Shown here: piece after piece, positions 59,865 to 64,000 of the stretch
Layout of the letters: each line of letters starts with the position of its first letter
Position numbering within the stretch: the first letter of the stretch is position 1
Assembly: GCF_042664795.1 (NCBI RefSeq)
Contig: NZ_JBHTBN010000003.1
Location: forward strand, 62,001-126,000
Reading direction: 5' to 3'
DNA: 64,000 bases
Source of the DNA: Jejudonia soesokkakensis
Lineage (GTDB): Bacteria; Bacteroidota; Bacteroidia; Flavobacteriales; Flavobacteriaceae
Notes under the pieces: model-generated
What the model was told of the DNA's origin: nothing
Database searches by the model: none
Seen by the model: the letters and a program-made list of their open reading frames with translations, nothing else
Program-made: the position numbers and the translations under genes

Positions 59865-61433
59865 TTATCTAAACTCGTTCTTTTTCTGTAGTAAACCCTT
59901 TGTCGATACATTTTTAATAGCTGAAACCTCATTATTCGCAATTGCCGCCAATGTTTCTATTGCAGTTCGCTTACCTAATTCAACACCCCATTGATCATAA
60001 CTAAAAATATTCAAGATAACTCCTTGTACAAAAATTTTATGTTCATAAAGAGCTATAAGTTTCCCGAGAGATTCTGGAGTTACTTTATGAATGAGTAAGG
60101 TATTAGAGGGTCTATTTCCTTTAAAATATTTGTGCGAATCTACAGCTTCATCTCCTGAACCCTGAAGTAGAGCTTCAGTCTGTGCAAAACAATTAGCTAA
60201 TAGTTTATTTTGATGATCAGTTGCTCCATAGAGTGATTCTCTAAAAGCGATAAAATCACAAGGCACTAACTTAGTTCCCTGATGCAATAACTGAAAGAAA
60301 GCATGTTGTGCATTCGTGCCTGTATTTCCCCAAAGTATCATTCCAGTTTCGTAACTGATTAGATCTCCATTACGATCAACACATTTGCCATTACTCTCCA
60401 TAACAGCCTGTTGTAAATAATCTACAAACTTTTTCAAGTATTGGGTATAAGGAATAATTGCTGCTGTTTGACACTTAAAAAAATTATTATACCATACCGA
60501 AAGTAATGCTAACACTACTGGCATGTTTTCTGAAAACTGAGCGGTCCTAAAGTGCGTGTCCATTTTATGAGCACCCTTTAGTAGGTCTTCAAAGTGTTTA
60601 TAACCAATACTGCAACAAATCGAAAGTCCTACAGCGCTCCATAAAGAGAATCTACCTCCTACCCAATCCCACATGGGAAAAATATTTTCTGTTGTTATTC
60701 CAAATTTTTTTACTGCCTTATGATTAGAAGAAACAGCTACAAAGTGCTTTGAAATAGCTTTTTCTGAAGCTTTTTCAACAAACCAATTGCGAACCGTAGT
60801 TGCATTTGTACGAGTTTCTTGGGTCGTGAATGATTTTGAAACTACTATAAACAAAGTTGTTTCAGGTGAGATTTTTTTAAGAACCTCATGAACATGATCC
60901 CCATCTACATTTGATATATAATGAACATTGAGCTCATTTTTATAAAAAGAAAGTGCTTCGGTGACCATTTCAGGTCCCAAGTGACTCCCGCCAATACCAA
61001 TATTAACAATATCTGTAATAGGTTTACCTGTATATCCTTTATATGTTGTGGAGATAATCTTTTCTGAAAAATCTTGCATTTGTTGAAGTCCCTTTTTTAC
61101 TTCAGGCTTCATCGAATCAAAATCCCGCAAGGCTGTATGCAAAACTGCCCGGTCTTCGGTTTCATTAATGTGCTCTCCGTTATATTGAGCTTCAATAGCC
61201 GTTTTTAGTTGAACTTCTTCTGCCAATTCGAGTAACAACTCCATCGTCTCATGAGTTACTCTATTTTTTGAAAAATCTAGGTAAAAATCCTCCCACTCGA
61301 TTTTCATTTTTGAAACTCTCGAAGCATCTTCGGCAAAAAGAGTAGCCATGTGAAGTTGCTCCGTTTCAGAAAAATGAGCCTCCAGTTTTTTCCAGGCAGC
61401 AGTTGTCGTAGGATTTATTTTGGGTAAAGGCAT
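59865..61433 (-). CDS. pgi: Glucose-6-phosphate isomerase
   Basis: 522 residues, full-length. Motifs: FIVVSKSFTTQETRTN, the catalytic region WDWVGGRFSLWSAVGLS, and the C-terminal SYDQWGVELGK. It interconverts glucose-6- and fructose-6-phosphate. The gene is in the same direction as nagK-like, gap and pfkA, and has its own candidate promoter at 61458. Confidence 0.97.
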   Translation of the reverse strand: MPLPKINPTTTAAWKKLEAHFSETEQLHMATLFAEDASRVSKMKIEWEDFYLDFSKNRVTHETMELLLELAEEVQLKTAIEAQYNGEHINETEDRAVLHTALRDFDSMKPEVKKGLQQMQDFSEKIISTTYKGYTGKPITDIVNIGIGGSHLGPEMVTEALSFYKNELNVHYISNVDGDHVHEVLKKISPETTLFIVVSKSFTTQETRTNATTVRNWFVEKASEKAISKHFVAVSSNHKAVKKFGITTENIFPMWDWVGGRFSLWSAVGLSICCSIGYKHFEDLLKGAHKMDTHFRTAQFSENMPVVLALLSVWYNNFFKCQTAAIIPYTQYLKKFVDYLQQAVMESNGKCVDRNGDLISYETGMILWGNTGTNAQHAFFQLLHQGTKLVPCDFIAFRESLYGATDHQNKLLANCFAQTEALLQGSGDEAVDSHKYFKGNRPSNTLLIHKVTPESLGKLIALYEHKIFVQGVILNIFSYDQWGVELGKRTAIETLAAIANNEVSAIKNVSTKGLLQKKNEFR

Positions 61434-61457
61434 TTTTTGGTTTAGCGTTAAGAATTA

Positions 61458-61465
61458 CAAATCTA
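61458..61465 (-). promoter_or_regulatory. Putative -7 element (TAGATTTG) of pgi
   Basis: TAGATTTG on the minus strand fits TAnnTTTG, in the 49-base gap before pgi. It lies inside a repetitive A/T-rich stretch of AAATCTA units, so chance is possible. Confidence 0.35.
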
Positions 61466-61482
61466 CAATCGTAAATCTAAAA

Positions 61483-62367
61483 TCATTCATTTTGTGGTCG
61501 ATTATTCTTGTAATAGGCAATCAGTCCATCGATAGGCCTCCTAATGACGTTACCTAGTTCCAGATTATAAGGCTTTAAACAATCTCTAATGATAGCCTCA
61601 CTAAAGTGAGCAATACTACCAATAAAATGAATGGGAACCTGTTGTGACTCTTTAAAGCAAAGAATTCTGTATTCAATAAATTTCTGTATTCCTTCACGTA
61701 TAAGATGGTAAAAGTACTTATTAATTTCTTCGGCTTGAAAAGACCTATTTTTTTCGGAACTGAAAATAAATGCTGCGAACGAAGCTAAATACATATTTGG
61801 ATTAGGCTTTTTGTATAAATTTAATTTTATGGTATCTGCCTCAAGATCGAATCGTTTTTCAAATTCTAAGGCCAGTACTGAAGGCATTTTTTTATAGAAA
61901 TAATCACGTAGCAAACGCTTTCCGAAGTAATTACCACTTGCCTCATCCATTAATGTATACCCTAATGATACCACCGAAGCATGTATATCTTTTCCGTCAA
62001 AATAGCAACTGTTTGAACCGGTGCCCAAAATACAAACGATCCCTGGTTTTGTTGTAGCAGCATACACCGCAGCCACTGTATCTTCTTTAACTCTAACATT
62101 TGCATTCTTAAAGATCTTTTCTAAAATAGAAGTTAGTAACGCGACAGGAGTTTTGGTACCGCAACCCGCACCGTAAAAATCAAGCGTTTCAATTGTATCA
62201 CAAACCGACTGTAAATCTGAATTTCCAGAAATACGATCGTATAATTCTGCTTCAGGAATGACGGCAGGGTTTAATCCTAAAGTACGGGTCTTTAATACAA
62301 CGTCACCTTCCGAATCTAAAAGAATCCAGTCGCACTTTGTCGAACCGCCGTCAGTTATTAAAATCAT
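61483..62367 (-). CDS. BadF/BcrA-type ATPase, GlcNAc-kinase-like
   Basis: 294 residues. The ATP-binding start DGGSTKCDW and ILGTGSNSC mark the sugar-kinase/ASKHA BadF-like family, with GDG-free Asp positions typical of N-acetylglucosamine kinases of Bacteroidota. Substrate is probably an amino sugar or glucose, an inference from its place between pgi and gap. It starts three bases after the gap stop. Confidence 0.8.
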   Translation of the reverse strand: MILITDGGSTKCDWILLDSEGDVVLKTRTLGLNPAVIPEAELYDRISGNSDLQSVCDTIETLDFYGAGCGTKTPVALLTSILEKIFKNANVRVKEDTVAAVYAATTKPGIVCILGTGSNSCYFDGKDIHASVVSLGYTLMDEASGNYFGKRLLRDYFYKKMPSVLALEFEKRFDLEADTIKLNLYKKPNPNMYLASFAAFIFSSEKNRSFQAEEINKYFYHLIREGIQKFIEYRILCFKESQQVPIHFIGSIAHFSEAIIRDCLKPYNLELGNVIRRPIDGLIAYYKNNRPQNE

Positions 62368-62370
62368 AGA

Positions 62371-63369
62371 TTACACACTTGCCATATAAACTGCCAAATC
62401 AATCAGTTTTGCCGAATAGCCATATTCATTGTCATACCAAGCAACTAATTTAAAAAAATTGTCATTAAGAGCAATTCCAGCTTCTGCATCAAAGGTACAC
62501 GTGTGTGGATCGCTTACAAAATCCTGTGAAACAACTGGTTCATCTGTATAAGCTACAATACCTTTATAAGCACCCTTTGCAGCCTGTTTAAAAAGTGTTT
62601 TTATTTCTTCGTAGCTAGCAGCTTTCTTTGTACGTACGGTTAAATCTACTACGGAAACATCTACTGTAGGAACACGAAATGCCATCCCAGTGAGCTTTCC
62701 TTCTAACGACGGAATTACTTTTGTCACTGCTACTGCAGCTCCAGTACTTGTAGGAATGATATTTGCCAAACCACTTCTTCCTAATCGGTAATTCTTTTTT
62801 GAAGGCTGATCTACGGTCGATTGTGTAGCTGTTACACTGTGTACTGTAGTCATTAGTCCTTCGACGATTTCCAGTTCATCATCAATAATCTTAGCTAAGG
62901 GCGCCAGACAATTTGTAGTACAGGAAGCATTTGAAACTATGGTATCTGTTGCTTTTAGTTCTTTGTGATTTACACCCATTACAAACATTGGAGCTGTTTT
63001 GGAAGGTGCAGAAATAACCACTTTTTTGGCTCCTGCTTTTAGATGTGCTTCAGCAGATTCTATTTCTTTAAAAATACCGGTACAATCCAGTACAATCTCA
63101 GCATTTACCGCATCCCACTTCAAATTTTCCGGATTTCTTTCCGAAGACACCCGAATGGAACGTCCATCTACTATTAGATTTCCATCCTTTACTTCAATAG
63201 TGCCTGGGTACTTTCCGTGGACTGAATCATATTCCAGTAAATACGCCAAATGATCCACATCCAGTAAATCGTTAACTGCAACTACCTCCACACGATCATT
63301 TTGGGATGCAATTCTAAACGCTATTCTTCCTATTCTTCCGAAGCCATTAATGGCAATTTTTGTTTTCAT
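62371..63369 (-). CDS. gap: Glyceraldehyde-3-phosphate dehydrogenase, type I
   Basis: 332 residues from the ATG at 63369; an in-frame ATG at 63387 would add six non-conserved residues. Starts MKTKIAINGFGRIGR, the NAD Rossmann motif, with NDLLDVDHLAYLLEYDSVHG after it, indicating NAD rather than NADP use. Catalytic Cys150 is in SNASCTTN. It is part of the glycolytic operon with pfkA upstream. Confidence 0.97.
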   Translation of the reverse strand: MKTKIAINGFGRIGRIAFRIASQNDRVEVVAVNDLLDVDHLAYLLEYDSVHGKYPGTIEVKDGNLIVDGRSIRVSSERNPENLKWDAVNAEIVLDCTGIFKEIESAEAHLKAGAKKVVISAPSKTAPMFVMGVNHKELKATDTIVSNASCTTNCLAPLAKIIDDELEIVEGLMTTVHSVTATQSTVDQPSKKNYRLGRSGLANIIPTSTGAAVAVTKVIPSLEGKLTGMAFRVPTVDVSVVDLTVRTKKAASYEEIKTLFKQAAKGAYKGIVAYTDEPVVSQDFVSDPHTCTFDAEAGIALNDNFFKLVAWYDNEYGYSAKLIDLAVYMASV

Positions 63370-63439
63370 AGTATGGTGTCCAGACAATACTGCCTGAGAA
63401 TCTTTTTTAATTAATTATTTTTTCTGAATTCTAACAACA

Positions 63440-64000
63440 TTAGATAGAAATGATATCGGCAACCCGAATCAATTCTTCATCGATTTTATTACTTCCTTTT
63501 AAGGATTCTGTAAAAGGTATTGACACTACCCTATTATGAACAATTCCTATCATCACATCACGTTCGCCATTTAGAAGCGCATCTATGGCGCCAACTCCCA
63601 GTCTACTTGCCAGCACCCGATCATAACAACTGGGCGCTCCTCCACGTTGGATGTGCCCCAGAACGGTTACTTTACATTCGTACTCTGTTAAATTTTCACG
63701 TATATAGTCTGCCAGTCCCAATATATTTTTTCCAATCTGATCGCCTTCAGCAACGACAACAATACTTGAACTTTTACCAGATTTTTTACTCCGTTTTAAA
63801 GATTCAACGAGTCGTTCTTTCCCCATATTTTGTTCGGGGATTAGAATTTCTTCGGCCCCCGCTCCTATTCCGGCATTAAGAGCAATATCGCCGGCATCAC
63901 GCCCCATCACTTCTACCAGAAATAGTCTGTTATGAGAGTTCGCCGTATCCCGAATTTTATCAATAGCTTCAACAACAGTATTTAAAGCCGTGTCATAACC
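63440..64000 (-). CDS. pfkA: 6-phosphofructokinase (start cut by window edge)
   Basis: The last 186 codons are present; the gene begins beyond the right edge. GYDTALNTVVEAIDKI, VEVMGRDAGDIAL and LGHIQRGGAPSCYDR are the ATP-PFK signatures for the fructose-6-phosphate site. It catalyses the committed step of glycolysis. The stop is 70 bases before the gap start. Confidence 0.95.
   Translation of the reverse strand, partial: GYDTALNTVVEAIDKIRDTANSHNRLFLVEVMGRDAGDIALNAGIGAGAEEILIPEQNMGKERLVESLKRSKKSGKSSSIVVVAEGDQIGKNILGLADYIRENLTEYECKVTVLGHIQRGGAPSCYDRVLASRLGVGAIDALLNGERDVMIGIVHNRVVSIPFTESLKGSNKIDEELIRVADIISI

Overview
The window looks like a chromosome segment of a flavobacterium (Bacteroidota, probably a marine Flavobacteriaceae). 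Evidence: low GC (about 40% by eye), repeated TAnnTTTG promoter -7 elements, very few Shine-Dalgarno sites, two secreted enzymes with C-terminal type IX secretion (Por) sorting domains, a single-chain E1 alpha/beta ketoacid dehydrogenase and menaquinone genes. It is mostly ordinary core genome; I see no rRNA, tRNA, CRISPR, transposase or prophage. Two genes are cut by the window edges: a rhomboid protease on the left and pfkA on the right.

Layout. 1-10.1 kb: rhomboid (partial), LpxL-type acyltransferase, glmM, AcpH-like phosphodiesterase coupled to a gamma-glutamyltransferase lipoprotein, an unknown membrane protein, uvrA and a LOG-family protein. 10.1-14.2 kb: a T9SS-exported nuclease-fold protein overlapping a large outer-membrane protein with a dead M1-peptidase-like domain. 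14.2-20.1 kb: a heptamer tandem repeat, fused E1 dehydrogenase, a small secreted protein, a structured non-coding stretch, asnB and an SDR-like protein. 20.1-26.1 kb: a six-gene, overlapping minus-strand operon for envelope proteins: papain-like protease, lipoprotein, HExxH protease, Kv-type channel, CHASE2 protein and a small secreted protein. 26.2-33.3 kb: menB, and further on menI-menF-menD, interleaved with a second exported papain-like protease and cvfB. 33.3-40.1 kb: esterase, plant-type LRR protein, SBF transporter, T9SS lipase, NTF2-like protein, dnaK. 40.3-47.2 kb: MFS transporter, umuDC, sdaA, panB, a four-helix-bundle gene between inverted repeats, and an Rlu pseudouridine synthase. 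47.3-50.9 kb: pxpABC with an unusual NRAMP-like transporter. 51-59.7 kb: M16 protease, comM, then a two-component operon with two paralogous seven-helix proteins and a glycosyltransferase. 59.9-64 kb: pgi, a GlcNAc-kinase-like gene, gap and pfkA, an upper-glycolysis operon.

Points that stand out: (1) the six-gene envelope operon, which I cannot match to a named system; (2) a UmuD homologue that has lost the catalytic Ser, the catalytic Lys and the Cys of the cleavage site, next to an intact UmuC and behind two palindromic operator-like sites; (3) the four-helix-bundle gene bracketed by 25-bp inverted repeats, with a related sequence 9 kb away; (4) a reciprocal Asp/Asn exchange in the thiamine-diphosphate motif of the fused E1; (5) an NRAMP-family transporter without the metal-site residues, linked to 5-oxoprolinase genes; (6) an over-represented 11-mer, CTTTCCGAAGT, with at least nine copies; and (7) several promoters lying so close to start codons that the mRNAs should be leaderless. 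All functions are read from motifs and context; no database search was possible.
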